Positions 35,001 through 45,732 of a stretch of DNA of 64,000 bases are shown one piece after another. Numbering within the stretch: position 1 is the first letter of the stretch; every line of letters begins with the position of its first letter. The DNA is taken from assembly GCA_033064195.1 (NCBI GenBank), contig JARBJD010000142.1:116263-180262 (forward strand), read 5' to 3'. The stretch comes from Blattamonas nauphoetae (lineage: Eukaryota > Preaxostyla > Oxymonadida). The notes beneath the pieces were generated by a model. That model was given only the letters and a program-made list of their open reading frames with translations. It was not told the DNA's origin and ran no database searches. The translations under genes were made by a program, and so were the position numbers.

Positions 35001-38000
35001 ATGGAAGTGAACAAATGGAAGGAGAGTCAGAAATGAAGGACTCCGAAGAATTCGATCTTGATCAATTCAGCCCATTCAGCTCTGGGTCAAATTTAGTCGG
35101 TGACTTTCGTGCCGATGATCTCAGAGACAACGATGCCTTTACACAAACCAGTGCTCATCAACATGTTGAGTGAGACCCTGGGTCCATCAAAGACGGTCCA
35201 TGGGTTGGCCGATCAACAAATACAAATAAGAAGTTTTATCTGTTGAAAGTTAAAATCCCAACTCGAGAGGTTAATCATCGAGCCGGTTCTGCCCAAGTGG
35301 GGGCGGTTGATAAGCAAAAAGTGGGATCTAGCCCATAATTCCAGAAAAGCCCCAACGGGGATGAAAAACTGGAGAAACCGAAAAGTCAGAATGACTAATG
35401 AAATGAAAACCACCAAAAGGTTACAACTTAAAACGCCGCAGTGCTAAAGACATACCGATGTCCTCTTTCAACTGCTGTGTGTCAGAGAAAGAGGTTGATG
35501 AGCACTGGTTTGTGTAAAGGATGTCGCAAGCTCCATCCGACACATAACCAGGGCTCATCAACATGTTGAGATTTGAAAAGGACTAAAATCAAGTGGAAAG
35601 TGAAAATGAGAATAAGAAAAGAAGAGATCCTGAATGACTCTACCCATTTGCTCACTTCCACCAAGACTACGGCCGTGCTTCCTCATAAGCTGGCACCAGC
35701 AGTTGGCGAGCGAGGAGTCTTATCGACCGATGACGATTGGAGCTGAGTAGTAGTCGTCAACAGGGGCAGACTCGACTGACCAGTTGTAGTATCCTTTTCC
35801 ACTCACTCCCCGAGGTTGAGGAGAACTCGACTCATAATTGTCGGACGAAGAGAACTCGACCCGCAGAAGAGATTCTCGAATGTAGGCTCGCGAGTCGTGG
35901 TCACGGGCGGGAGGGGAGAGTGGATTCATAGCCTGTTTCCGCTGATATGTAGCTCAGCTTTTCTTCTAAAACCATCTCTCTCCCCTCAAGTCACTCCTTC
36001 CATGTGAGTTTTGCCTCTTGTGTCTCTACCCGCTGACTCACATCGAGTGTTGTCTCCTCCATTTCTGTCTCTTCCGACCAGTCGCGTCTGCACTGTTGAC
36101 ATGTCCCTCTCTCCTCTCAATCAACACTCCCTCCGGACAACAAGATGACGATGTAAATCGTCTTTCATCGCTCATCGGCACTCCCTGCCTCTTTCACTCC
36201 CACTTCTTTCACCAATCTTTCCATTTGGAGATTTGTCTCGGTATTGACACTAATCGTCGATCAGCTCAAAGTAGCAGCTACTGATGTCGAGGTTACGTTG
36301 AAGCATCAGGACTCGAAAGGTTGTCAAAAAGTCATTTGAGGGAAGGTTAACTGCTGCTCTCTACTTCGACGAAGGCGGTGGTTGAGAGGAATATGCTGAG
36401 GAAAGTGCTATGCATGCCCGTATTTAAACAGTCCTCTTTCCCCAGAGATGTCCAAAAAACATCTCGCATTCCCTCCCAACTCCGCCGATCCCGTTTCCGT
36501 TCCGCTACCAATTGTGCTGGTGCTGTGGGAGATATCCATTCTGGAACCATATCCGATGATGTTGACTTCTGCCCGACCAGATTCTTCATTCCTTCCTTCG
36601 GGCCCCAAGTCCAACATGTTTCTAATTTGACTGTACTCATCTCTGACAACACCTTCCGACCACGATGGAAATAATAGGTTGACGGTTCCGATGGTGAGTT
36701 CAGAACTGTTTCTCAGAAGTATTTCCTACAATGCGGGATGATCTGCGCTGTGACTGGTTCGCGATTGGCCGTCAAGTCCTTGTCAGCCAATCAGTAGAAA
36801 ATGATTCACGTTCGCTTTGATTTGCATTGAGGACCGTCCCCTTGAAAGGCACTCTGATGTTGGTCAGAGTAGGTCATGCTGATGGTGTGAACTACCGACC
36901 AGCGAATATGCCAGTTAAGTTTTCTGGATTACTACACAATCACATCCAGTCTGACTCTTCCCCTTCTCCAAAGGTGACTTTGTGCTGGTCTGTTGAGATG
37001 CCGCACTCTTCACATCAACGTGTATGGTTGAACTGTATGGCGAGAGACCAGTAGAGCTTGGATCTCCAACCCAATCTGTCTTTTCCTGTGCGATGACATG
37101 CCTTTCATGCGTGTGAGACAGAGAATGTTTAGCCCATTCAGGGTGAGGGGTTCAGAATGAGAAACGTGTTTCTCTGATTCTCGATGATTCTGTTGAATGA
37201 GTGGGGTTCGACGATGCCTGGTGCGAGCAACCTGTCTCTCGGCTTTAGCCTGTCTTGTTCTTGAGATGTCGTTGAAGAGAGTTTAATTTGATTCGTCGTC
37301 GACTTGTGACCAGGGAAACACATTGCTCTTGTTGGAGAGACTGGTCGCGTCCTCTTATTGGCGGCAATCAGAACGGATAGTGCGAGAAAGCTGGACTTGG
37401 ACGTTCTCCGGACTGTCCTTCTTCTTCAATTTTGCCTTTCGCTGTCAACTCTCTCCTGGGCATCATGACAGTTTACAGTCCCACAATTTCGTTGCTCTGG
37501 ACGATTGAAGAGTCGTGGACAATGCGGAGGAGATTTCTCTCACTCTCCTTCTTCTCCGCGCCTGGTACGTTCAGTAGTGTCCGTTTCGAGAATCCTACCA
37601 TCGTTTCACTTCAAACTCCGGATAATTTTGAGTCATGGTCTTGTAATTTATTCCATTCTTTTCAGCGAGTGTTTCAACAAAGAGATTCTTCACGCCGATT
37701 ATCATGCTGAGTTCATGATCTTCATTGGCTTATTGGACGAGTTCAAATGTCCTCGGATTTGTACGTGGTTCTTCAAAGTGATCAAAAACAGTCGTGAAGA
37801 TTTCGAGATCATCTGTAATGTGATATAATCCTTTTGGAGGACCTGAGCGTGAACTAGAATCAGTTCAAGTGTCGACGTCGTCGAGTTCAGCCTGTCCCAC
37901 TGGTGGGACAGAAGGTGCTTGTTCGAGGATGGGGCTGGAGGCTGATACAATCCTGAAAGGTGACGACGGAATTGGGAACTGACGATTGTCGTCGAAATGT

Positions 38001-40046
38001 GCACATTTTGTGATTTTCTGAGATTGGTCATTCCTATCCTTGTTTACAATCTCAACTTCGTTGTCGTTCCCAAAAGAGGTTGTTTGCATGTCAGCACTAA
38101 ATAATTTCACTTGTAATCGATCATATTTCAGTCCTTTGGTCGTTTTGAGGTAAGTTCATCTGCCGTGAAACTTTGAGTCTGCCGGGGGGATCAGTTGTCC
38201 AATTGAGCTTGAGACGGTATTGATATCGAATCAATGAGAGATGTGCGGAGATGAAATGATCTGTTGAATCACGATTGTTTGTCAATTGAGGTGATCGAGG
38301 CGTTGATACGTTGATTACCGACCAAGTCATGGTGGAACTCCGTTGTTCTTTTGGCTCCCTTCGCAGGATGCTCTTGTGTTTCGTTGCTGATGCAGACAGG
38401 CGTGATGTTGGCGATACTCGAGTCCAGAGAATGTCCATCAACAGTGTATCCCAAAAGGAAGACCATTTCTTCCTTGCAAGGGGATCAAGGGTTCAGGTCT
38501 GACATGTTTGGCTCCGAGCCAAGATGCGCAAGATCGCCGTGATACTGTCGTCGGAGACGTGATCAAATTGATGTAAATGGTGAGTTATACGAAATGGTGA
38601 CAGATTTTGAGATGATAGTGACGAGTGTTGATTCGCTTTATGTCCGGTATTGGATGGTGCGTGGTTTCATTTTACCCCGCTGCTGGACGGGATGAAATCA
38701 CGCAACCAAGGTCACTAATTGCTGATTCTAGCAATTCAGAGGTGCCTTTATCTTTCATTGGCTTCGTAGGTAGAGTTTGATCCTTCTACATGGCAGAGTC
38801 CATCTAACGAGATTATCTTGTAATCATCTGTCACGTTTCACCCTGTTGGATATCAGAATACTATTGAGTTGAGTCGTAATGCTTTTCTTGCAGTTTACAG
38901 CCAATTTTAGTCCGAGCAGAGCAGGCGGAGTGATGCTTCTCAAATCTGGTAGAAAAGCCTCCGCATGATATTGAAATGCTGTGGATAAACTGTTTGACCT
39001 TCTTTTTATTGTCCAAGTCTCCTCCTCGCTCGCAAGTCCAAGTTCCTTGAGTGCAACGGTTGGCACGAAAAAGTGGTCGCTTGATTGGACGAATTTCATG
39101 ATGAATCCTGTCACTTCTGGATCTGTTGTTCACTTCGCATGCTAATCATGATACTTCTGAATCTGGTGATCGTTCGGATGTAATACCGAGATACTTTTCC
39201 TTCGCCCTCCTTTCTATGATCCGTGGAGAGTCTTGTTGTTATTATGAATGATATCGGCAGTCAATACTCCAACGTTTGCACTGTCTTGAGTGCTGAGGAA
39301 CGTTATTACTGCACAATTATCCATTCGTGGTTGTACTGAGACGCAAGTATGATTGGTGTGTAATGCAAAGGTATTGTCTGGTTCAGATTCCAAGCTTGTA
39401 AAACAGACGGATTATCTCATCCTCGGTATGAACTTTCAACCTTGTCACGATCCTTCGCTTGAGAGAGGATAAAACTGAACAACTTGAAATTGATGTCGTG
39501 AGGCATCGTGTGAATTACTTTGCTGATTTCAGGGCTCACAAGATCGGAGAGATTGTCGATGCCTGTATCCTCCTCGTCGTCCAACTTTCGAATCGGGTCA
39601 TGGATCTTTAAGAGTGATCGATCCTCTTCAAGTTCCCGGTCTTGCTTGTCGACTTGTAAAACATTCATATTGAGAGATCTCAATTGAATCCACTTGTTAC
39701 CCCTGTCTTGAGTGGGTAGTTGAAAGAAGTGAGGTGATGCTGCCATCGGGAGATACTTGTGCGAGCCTTTTATGGCGAGATTGAAGAGAACGACTGAGTG
39801 AAGAAATTGTATTTCTGTTTGATCAGTATGAATTAAGTGATGATCAAAGAATGATAGTTCGTTAAAAATAGACGAGGAGGTCAATTTGTTTCGATTGGTA
39901 TTTTAGATCGGCCAACCCATGGACCGTCTTTGATGGACCCAGGGTCTCACTCAACATGTTGATGAGCCCTGGTTATGTGTCGGATGGAGCTTGCGACATC
40001 CTGTGAATGCGACAGTCACAACGACGTGTTTGATTTCGACCAGTGA
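32070..40046 (+). CDS. Unknown 652-residue protein gene interrupted by two mobile elements
   Basis: The ATG at 32070 opens MTQMNPNYLLLPVF. A 30-nt intron at 32125-32154 links it to VFIIKDKDNFSPDE. Host coding runs to 33079, resumes at 34204 (ETVENQPS), runs to 35137 (...RDNDA) and resumes at 40002 (CECDSHNDVFDFDQ, stop 40046). Lengths 55+925+934+45 total 1,959 nt, 653 codons with the stop, which supports all junctions at once. The first 310 residues look globular (MEITSISLPSKSLS, LFVHYHINEITTVLSCEF). The middle is Ser/Pro-rich and the end is acidic (FDEERKPLFLEDGDSNQFDD), an arrangement that could fit a transcription regulator. No known domain is recognised. The last codons abut a duplicated piece of the 5.3-9.1 kb gene. 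Confidence 0.7.
33080..34194. mobile_element. TIR DNA element, 1,115 bp, with 9-bp target duplications (Mutator-like by TSD)
   Basis: The direct repeat CCAGGAAAC lies at 33071-33079 and 34195-34203. Inside it, terminal inverted repeats of about 45 bp begin GGGACTGACTATAGTTC on the left and end GAACTATAGTCAGTCCC on the right. Each TIR contains two copies of CTATAGTTCATCAG separated by a short spacer. Target duplications of 8-9 bp point to Mutator- or hAT-type transposition. The interior has protein-like minus-strand frames at 33,170-33,577 and 33,415-33,921 (for example LTNTTTVQASPSSPDGAGTL and LFDCEIHSDFNPTS). They do not look like a transposase and may be captured host sequence. The element is non-autonomous as far as I can see. 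Confidence 0.8.
35139..40002 (-). mobile_element. DIRS-like tyrosine-recombinase retrotransposon fossil (copy 2)
   Basis: It has the same architecture as the 17.2-kb copy. Inverted end repeats have unequal outer tips (left to about 35216, right from about 39906), and an internal complementary region at 35493-35570 joins the complements of the two tips. The trinucleotide CCT is shared at both host junctions and there is no longer target duplication. The subterminal 35.28-35.45 kb segment is recognisably similar to 17.34-17.51 kb of copy 1, including a GGGGCTTTT/AAAAGCCCC-type motif, but the end repeats differ, so the two belong to related families. The coding part reads on the minus strand and is broken in many places. 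Its longest open piece (155 codons, 39,417-39,884) is of unknown type. The clean host frame across it argues for a young insertion. Confidence 0.75.
35493..35570. repeat. Internal complementary region of DIRS-like copy 2
   Basis: GGTTTGTGTAAA (complement of the left tip) is fused to GGATGTCGCAAGC (complement of the right tip), matching the expected circle junction of this element. Confidence 0.75.
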
Positions 40047-40515
40047 ATCTTCCGATTCGGTTTGTTGTATTCTTTTCTGAGTTAGTCTTTTTGTAGAATC
40101 GTGATCTCACGTTTCTGAGCAAGCCGTGTTTCTCATCAACTTTGAACAAAATAGCAAAAAGATGTCAAAGAGCTCTGAACGAGCCAGACACTCCCCCACC
40201 TCTGCCACTCTCGCCAAACGAACAGAATCGTCCTTCATCACTCGTCTTCCACGATTCGAGTCATCTGTCTACAACCCTCCACGACGAGTCCACTTTCTGC
40301 TCACTTCAGAATCCCGCACCATCCTCGTTTGGAAACCTCACCATCACAACACTCGAATCTGGAGACACACATCTTTCCACACAAATGCCCTCTCCCCCAT
40401 CACTTGGTAGGGACTATGATATTGAAATAACTTCAGAATCAACACTCTCTCCATCGGAGAGCAGAAAAAAGACATGTTTTCATCTTTTGGAGATGATGGA
40501 AGATCTCAGAATGAA
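40041..40515 (+). pseudogene. Duplicated fragment of the 5.3-9.1 kb gene
   Basis: The stretch matches about 6,286-6,760 closely, including the small intron (GTTTGTTGTATTC...TTTTTGTAG) and the following exon (LNEPDTPP, QNPAPSSFGNLTI, LSTQMPSPPS, LLEMMEDLR). Similarity starts at CCAGTGA, exactly where the 652-codon gene has its stop, and fades after MMEDLR. Flanking exons are absent, so this is a dead partial copy. It probably arrived by segmental duplication, and its first bases now provide the neighbouring gene's stop codon. Confidence 0.8.
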
Positions 40516-41085
40516 GAGACTCTCCAAAATAATCAACTATTTTCGTCTATCATCTCGAAATACATCATTTGTGAACTTTTTTCATTTTCAAAAAAACATA
40601 GAATTTGTCTCGATCAACACAGAAATCTCACGTTTTTTCCATTTTTCTCTTTAATGGATGATTTATCTCCGTTCTATCACACAGATCCATCTTTTTTTGT
40701 TGATTTACATCCTTTCTCTCTCTTTAAACGTCTTCTGTGAGAAAAAGTGTGCAAAAATGTGCTGATCTTAAAACGGCTATTTCGAGCGCGATCATGCTTG
40801 AAATCCAAAAATTCGCATGTCCTCTGTCTGCAGAGCAGATGTGTAAGAAATAGGGAAAAAATGAATTTTCCAAACGCACCATAGTGTTTTGCCTTAATTG
40901 ACTGAGAATCACCCAGGTGCATCTTCACATTTGATGTCATTCTTGTGTTCTATCGGTAATGAGGCTGAGAAGGTCTCAAAATTCACCAAACAGTTCCAAT
41001 AATAAGATCAAAGTCGGAAATTAATACCACTTAATCTGGACGAGAAGAAAGAAAAAAACACTCTGATCACTTGACACCAAATTTA
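40516..41085 (+). other. Intergenic, no gene seen
   Basis: A/T-rich, with only short frames. It holds the promoter side of the phosphatase gene; no repeat or RNA signal was found. Confidence 0.4.
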
Positions 41086-44000
41086 ATGACCACGAAACAC
41101 AGCGGATTCCGTTGTATATTTATTTTTGACGAACCTGAAGTAATTCGGAATCAGAATTCCAGCTGGCATGAGAAATATCGCGTGATCGAGTCATCTCCAA
41201 CTCTGCCCATTTATGTCTCGAAAGACAACCCTGAGGCTCCAACGTTCCCAACAAGACGAGAGTTTTTTGGTCTTGTCGAATTCCTACCTGATGAGACTTT
41301 CTCCAATTACAAACAAAGAGTGATTGACATTCTCAGAACTCAATCTCATTGTCGGCGGATGTGGCGCCACTTTAATGATGCACCCATTCCCTCTGTGTTC
41401 AAACAGTCAGAATTATTTGGGGATCGCGCATCGATTGACGTACCCGCTCTGTGCCCAACTTCTCAAAGTCCCGACGCAGATCCTCCATCCGCCGTGAAGA
41501 CCAACATCGATGCCATTTCGTCGTCAACACTCATGCATTCCAACATCGATCTTCTCCACATTGGTGAGTATTCTAGAACTTTTCCACTCAACCCCCTTCG
41601 GATCTTCCATCTTCTCCCAAAACCTGATGAACCCCCTCTCAGTGAATTCTACAACGGATATATTCCCGCCCAATCGGGTCTGCCCAACAAAACTGGCGTG
41701 GGAACCCCGATGGAGGTGTTCTGCCCAACTACAACCCTAAAACAAGATGCTCAATCATTTCCAACATACACGTCCTCCTTCTTCCCCCCACCGCAGCCTC
41801 TCCGAAACCCTTTCGTGCCACTGCGTTGGGATACGCGATATGACACTCCCAATCACAGAAACGCCCGCCAATACATCCAACCACTCGGCCATTCGTCTTT
41901 TCCTTTCTATTCGCCTTTCGCTGTCCACTCAGCTCTTCCCATTCCTTATTCCAGCCCACTCGAACCTATCACCAACAGTTCGTCTGGTAATCACTGCCTC
42001 GTCTCCCATAACCAAGAAAGACTCCCAGACTTCGAAGGGGGAATTTTGGGATCGGTCAAATCATGCGATGACATCCATCCCAACACTCTCTGTTCGGATC
42101 TCCTCAACAAGCACTCCAGCGACAGCACCCCGCTCCTTCTCTTCCTCGTCCCTGCCCAGCTCCACCTCTATCCAATCCACACCGAAGTCACCACCGCCGA
42201 CAAGATCGTACTCGACGGAATGTCACAGCAGCACCCAACGCTCTCGCTCCCACACTCGCAGGCGGTGGACGATGCTGACCTCTTCAACAGTGTTGCCGGA
42301 GTACTCACGCAAGGCAGACGGATTGTGTCGCAGAATGTGTTTTCCGCGACAGAAGACTGGCACTACGTGCTGGACAAGCTCAACTCGATCATCCGCCCGT
42401 CCATCGAGATGGTTCAGGAGGACTACACAGTGCCCAAGGATGAGAAAGAGGAGCAGGACCCTGAACGCGAGATTGACCCGCGTGAACCAATTGTGACGGT
42501 GGATCGGATGACCGGGATGGGAATCGATGTCAGAGCGTTCGTGACCGGTTCAACCTTCAAAGCGCTTACCAATTTGGGTCGCAGACCAACCATCGCAGAC
42601 CTCCTAATTGGGTCATCGTCTCATTTAGGCAAGTACGCCAATGCGGACAGCAAAGCACAGCTCATCCCACGTCTTCTCCCGCCCAGCGACCAGAAACAGA
42701 AATATCTGCAACTTCTCCGAGTTGCTGTCCATCTCAACCACGTCGCCCCAGCGAGTGGGCAGACCTTCACTCGTCTCACCGCTGCTTCTCTCCTCCCTCA
42801 GTTCTCGTCGCACTTCGACATTCCACTTCACTCGCTGGACACACCTCACTTCACAGATTTCATCCGCCGATTCATCGACTTCATCTTAACCACTCTTCTC
42901 GTCGAAGTCAAGACACTCGCTGAACTCGCCGACCCTGAGAACAGCGACGAAATCGTCGTCCGACTCACAAACGCCATGCAACCCGTGTTTGAACCCACAC
43001 TCCTCACTGTCACCCCAAAACCAGGCGCGATTACTGAATTTCGGCAATCGATGATTTTCGCGAAACCGACGACTGTGGAAGGGTTACTCCAACCACCTGA
43101 TCAGGTTCACGTCAAAACATCAACTTGGGAAGGGACTGAGGAACAGAGCGATGTGATGACTCTGAGTGCTGAGGATGTGAAGCTTCTCAACCGCAATGCT
43201 GAAGCCATAAATCGAGAGAAGGAGAAGGAGGAGGAGGAGATTGAGAGAAGACGACAAGCCAAACAGAACTTGATTGAACACCGTGAGCCAGAAGGCTGGG
43301 ATGATGGACCAAAACTGGACATCTCAGATGACCTGACTGCTTCTCAGTCGACACCCGAAATGACGGAGGATCAACACAAACCAGTTCAACAGGATATTAC
43401 TTCATCGCTGGAATCGGCATCCATCACACCTGATCTCCAACCGAAGCCAACCACAACTCCCAAAAAGGTGCTACGAAGAAAGAAACGACCGCCAACAATT
43501 CCATCCAGCGGAAACAACTCGACGCAGCTTGACAACGAATCGGATTTTTCAATCGCTCTTTCAGCACACAGCGAGGAGGTGAATGAGAGTAAGAGTGCCC
43601 TCGCCCAACTTGCGGGCAACAGTCGCCCAGCCAAGAACGACGAAGTCGTGGAGCGTGATGATGGCAACGTGTATCACAACGAACAGACAGATGGATGTGT
43701 GTACGGCGATGCGATGGAAAGACAGGACAACGCCGATGTCCAACCCGCCCACTGGACACATTCAGTCTTCCAGACAAAGGTGATTCCTGTAACAAGCACC
43801 ACCGTCACACCAGACAGGCTCACATCAAAAAGTCAACTGGATCTGCTAACAACCCATCGACAGAACGTGTCATATCTCCAACTCTTCGAGCCTGTCCTGA
43901 TGGACCTCATCACGCTTCTGGAGAAGAAGGGGGTTGCTCTCTCCAAACAGAACCACTTGTTTCCTGTTTCACAAATCTCAGACGAGACTATCTCTCTCCT

Positions 44001-45732
44001 CAACGACCATGTCATTGCTGGTCGGTTTGTGTTTGCTGAGCTGAAACCGAGAAGCAGGCTGTTCGCGCCTGCCATCTCCGAAACACACTTCCACTCGCTC
44101 GACAGAATCATCAAGAAACTGATCAACACCTTTCCAGTTCTGAACGTCCTCACGCTGCACATGCAGATACTGTGCAATGGGCACAACTTGGATGACGTGA
44201 ATAGCGTGTCAGGGATACATTATTCATATGGCCATCTCATGATCAAGGAGCACAACCCCTGGCCCTCTGGATTGACGATGCACTTCTTCACTTATGATTC
44301 ATTCTCCAACTTCATTCTCCTCGCGCAGAGCCACTTCGGATTCTATGACTGGGGATGTTACAAATGCCCAGGGACGACTGATGGAGAGTACAGAGGAGTG
44401 GAGGAGATCACTTTGGAGTGTGGAGACGTGACGCAGCTTCACCAACCGTCGGATGTGGTGGGACTAGAGAGTGTGCGCGGACTGTTTGTGGTGGGCGACA
44501 TCCACGGCAACCTGAACGCCGCACTGTGTTGTTGTGACGTGATTGACGTGATTGTCAGACAACCGCCAGGACAGGCTGCCATTGTGTTCTGCGGCGACTA
44601 CATCGACAGAGGCCCGTTCTCCTTTGAAGTGCTCACACTCCTACTCGTTTATCGAATGCGTTTCCCAAAACACGTCTTCCTCATCCACGGCAACCACGAA
44701 TCAAGTCTATTAACATACGAACAAACAAAGACGATTGATAAAAACACAGCGCAAACTTTCTTCTGGAACGACTTCTTCCACGAGAAGTTTCCTGCTAAAA
44801 AACACAAGACACATCCTTTCACACGTCTCCTTCTCGACCTTTTCAAAGCGATGCCGTCAGCGGTTCTCTGCACGCTCAGACACACATCAATTCAGACGGA
44901 GACTCCGATCGCCGAGACAAGACGAGTTCTGTGTCTGCATGGCGGCCTCAGCAGCATTTTCCCCATCCCCAACCTCCAACAGATCATCAACCACCCACCC
45001 ATCATGGACGACATTTACGCTCCGTCAGGCCTCACCGCACAACAGCTCGAGCAGTGGTCGAAGCGCACCCAGCAATACTCCTTCAACTACGCTGCAAGTG
45101 TCGCTGACCCGTACGCTGCTGATGAACCTTGGAAGGGCAGATCTCGTTTCTCACCCATCACCACACGTGCCTTCATGGCAGCGAATCGCATCGATCTCAT
45201 CCTGCGCGGACACCAATGCCCAATCTACGCAGAGGGAAGCGCCGAGTCCCACGATGGTTCAATTATCACGACTTTCGGAGCATTTGATTATTTTGTGAAT
45301 ACCACTCCTCCGTACGATGGAACAATTCCTGATGAACTCGGAGAACGGATCAACCCGTCCTTGATACAACTCAAACGGACGGACAAAGTTCAGAGCACAA
45401 ATGGGGCGATGCAGTGGTTGTGTCTTCAGTCAGTCACTTCGAGGATTGTCGATCCTGTCGTTTTGGTGAAGAATGCACAATCTCTGGCTCCTTCTCTTGC
45501 TCGTTCATCGAAGGATGAACAGGAAGACACAACCTTGTTGAGGACACAAGCACTGACTGAACATATCAACACTCCAACAGCAGGCTTCACTTTTGACCCT
45601 CTCACAAATATCGCCGAGACGTCAGATGAGAAGCTGCTCAAAACAGAAGAAACGCGAACCTCTGCCATCATCTTCACAATGAAGACAATCCACCTGGATT
45701 CACTCGCTAAGCTTGTTCGGTCTGCTGCATGA
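41086..45732 (+). CDS. PPP-family Ser/Thr protein phosphatase with very long N-terminal region, 1,548 residues
   Basis: The first ATG in the frame is at 41086 (MTTKHSGFRC); upstream there is only a TTG. No introns are needed. The phosphatase domain occupies about residues 1,120-1,460. It has GDIHGN (1137-1142), GDYIDRG (1170-1176) and GNHE (1202-1205), then LHGGLSS and LRGHQ, the metal- and phosphate-binding motifs of PP1/PP2A/PP5-type enzymes. The substrate is phosphoserine or phosphothreonine proteins. The catalytic set looks complete, although the usual LLWSDP motif is altered to VADPYA. The first 1,100 residues have no known domain and contain Pro-rich and charged coiled-coil-like parts (NREKEKEEEEIERRRQAKQN). 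G+C is higher than in neighbouring genes. The target is unknown. Confidence 0.88.
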   Translation: MTTKHSGFRCIFIFDEPEVIRNQNSSWHEKYRVIESSPTLPIYVSKDNPEAPTFPTRREFFGLVEFLPDETFSNYKQRVIDILRTQSHCRRMWRHFNDAPIPSVFKQSELFGDRASIDVPALCPTSQSPDADPPSAVKTNIDAISSSTLMHSNIDLLHIGEYSRTFPLNPLRIFHLLPKPDEPPLSEFYNGYIPAQSGLPNKTGVGTPMEVFCPTTTLKQDAQSFPTYTSSFFPPPQPLRNPFVPLRWDTRYDTPNHRNARQYIQPLGHSSFPFYSPFAVHSALPIPYSSPLEPITNSSSGNHCLVSHNQERLPDFEGGILGSVKSCDDIHPNTLCSDLLNKHSSDSTPLLLFLVPAQLHLYPIHTEVTTADKIVLDGMSQQHPTLSLPHSQAVDDADLFNSVAGVLTQGRRIVSQNVFSATEDWHYVLDKLNSIIRPSIEMVQEDYTVPKDEKEEQDPEREIDPREPIVTVDRMTGMGIDVRAFVTGSTFKALTNLGRRPTIADLLIGSSSHLGKYANADSKAQLIPRLLPPSDQKQKYLQLLRVAVHLNHVAPASGQTFTRLTAASLLPQFSSHFDIPLHSLDTPHFTDFIRRFIDFILTTLLVEVKTLAELADPENSDEIVVRLTNAMQPVFEPTLLTVTPKPGAITEFRQSMIFAKPTTVEGLLQPPDQVHVKTSTWEGTEEQSDVMTLSAEDVKLLNRNAEAINREKEKEEEEIERRRQAKQNLIEHREPEGWDDGPKLDISDDLTASQSTPEMTEDQHKPVQQDITSSLESASITPDLQPKPTTTPKKVLRRKKRPPTIPSSGNNSTQLDNESDFSIALSAHSEEVNESKSALAQLAGNSRPAKNDEVVERDDGNVYHNEQTDGCVYGDAMERQDNADVQPAHWTHSVFQTKVIPVTSTTVTPDRLTSKSQLDLLTTHRQNVSYLQLFEPVLMDLITLLEKKGVALSKQNHLFPVSQISDETISLLNDHVIAGRFVFAELKPRSRLFAPAISETHFHSLDRIIKKLINTFPVLNVLTLHMQILCNGHNLDDVNSVSGIHYSYGHLMIKEHNPWPSGLTMHFFTYDSFSNFILLAQSHFGFYDWGCYKCPGTTDGEYRGVEEITLECGDVTQLHQPSDVVGLESVRGLFVVGDIHGNLNAALCCCDVIDVIVRQPPGQAAIVFCGDYIDRGPFSFEVLTLLLVYRMRFPKHVFLIHGNHESSLLTYEQTKTIDKNTAQTFFWNDFFHEKFPAKKHKTHPFTRLLLDLFKAMPSAVLCTLRHTSIQTETPIAETRRVLCLHGGLSSIFPIPNLQQIINHPPIMDDIYAPSGLTAQQLEQWSKRTQQYSFNYAASVADPYAADEPWKGRSRFSPITTRAFMAANRIDLILRGHQCPIYAEGSAESHDGSIITTFGAFDYFVNTTPPYDGTIPDELGERINPSLIQLKRTDKVQSTNGAMQWLCLQSVTSRIVDPVVLVKNAQSLAPSLARSSKDEQEDTTLLRTQALTEHINTPTAGFTFDPLTNIAETSDEKLLKTEETRTSAIIFTMKTIHLDSLAKLVRSAA

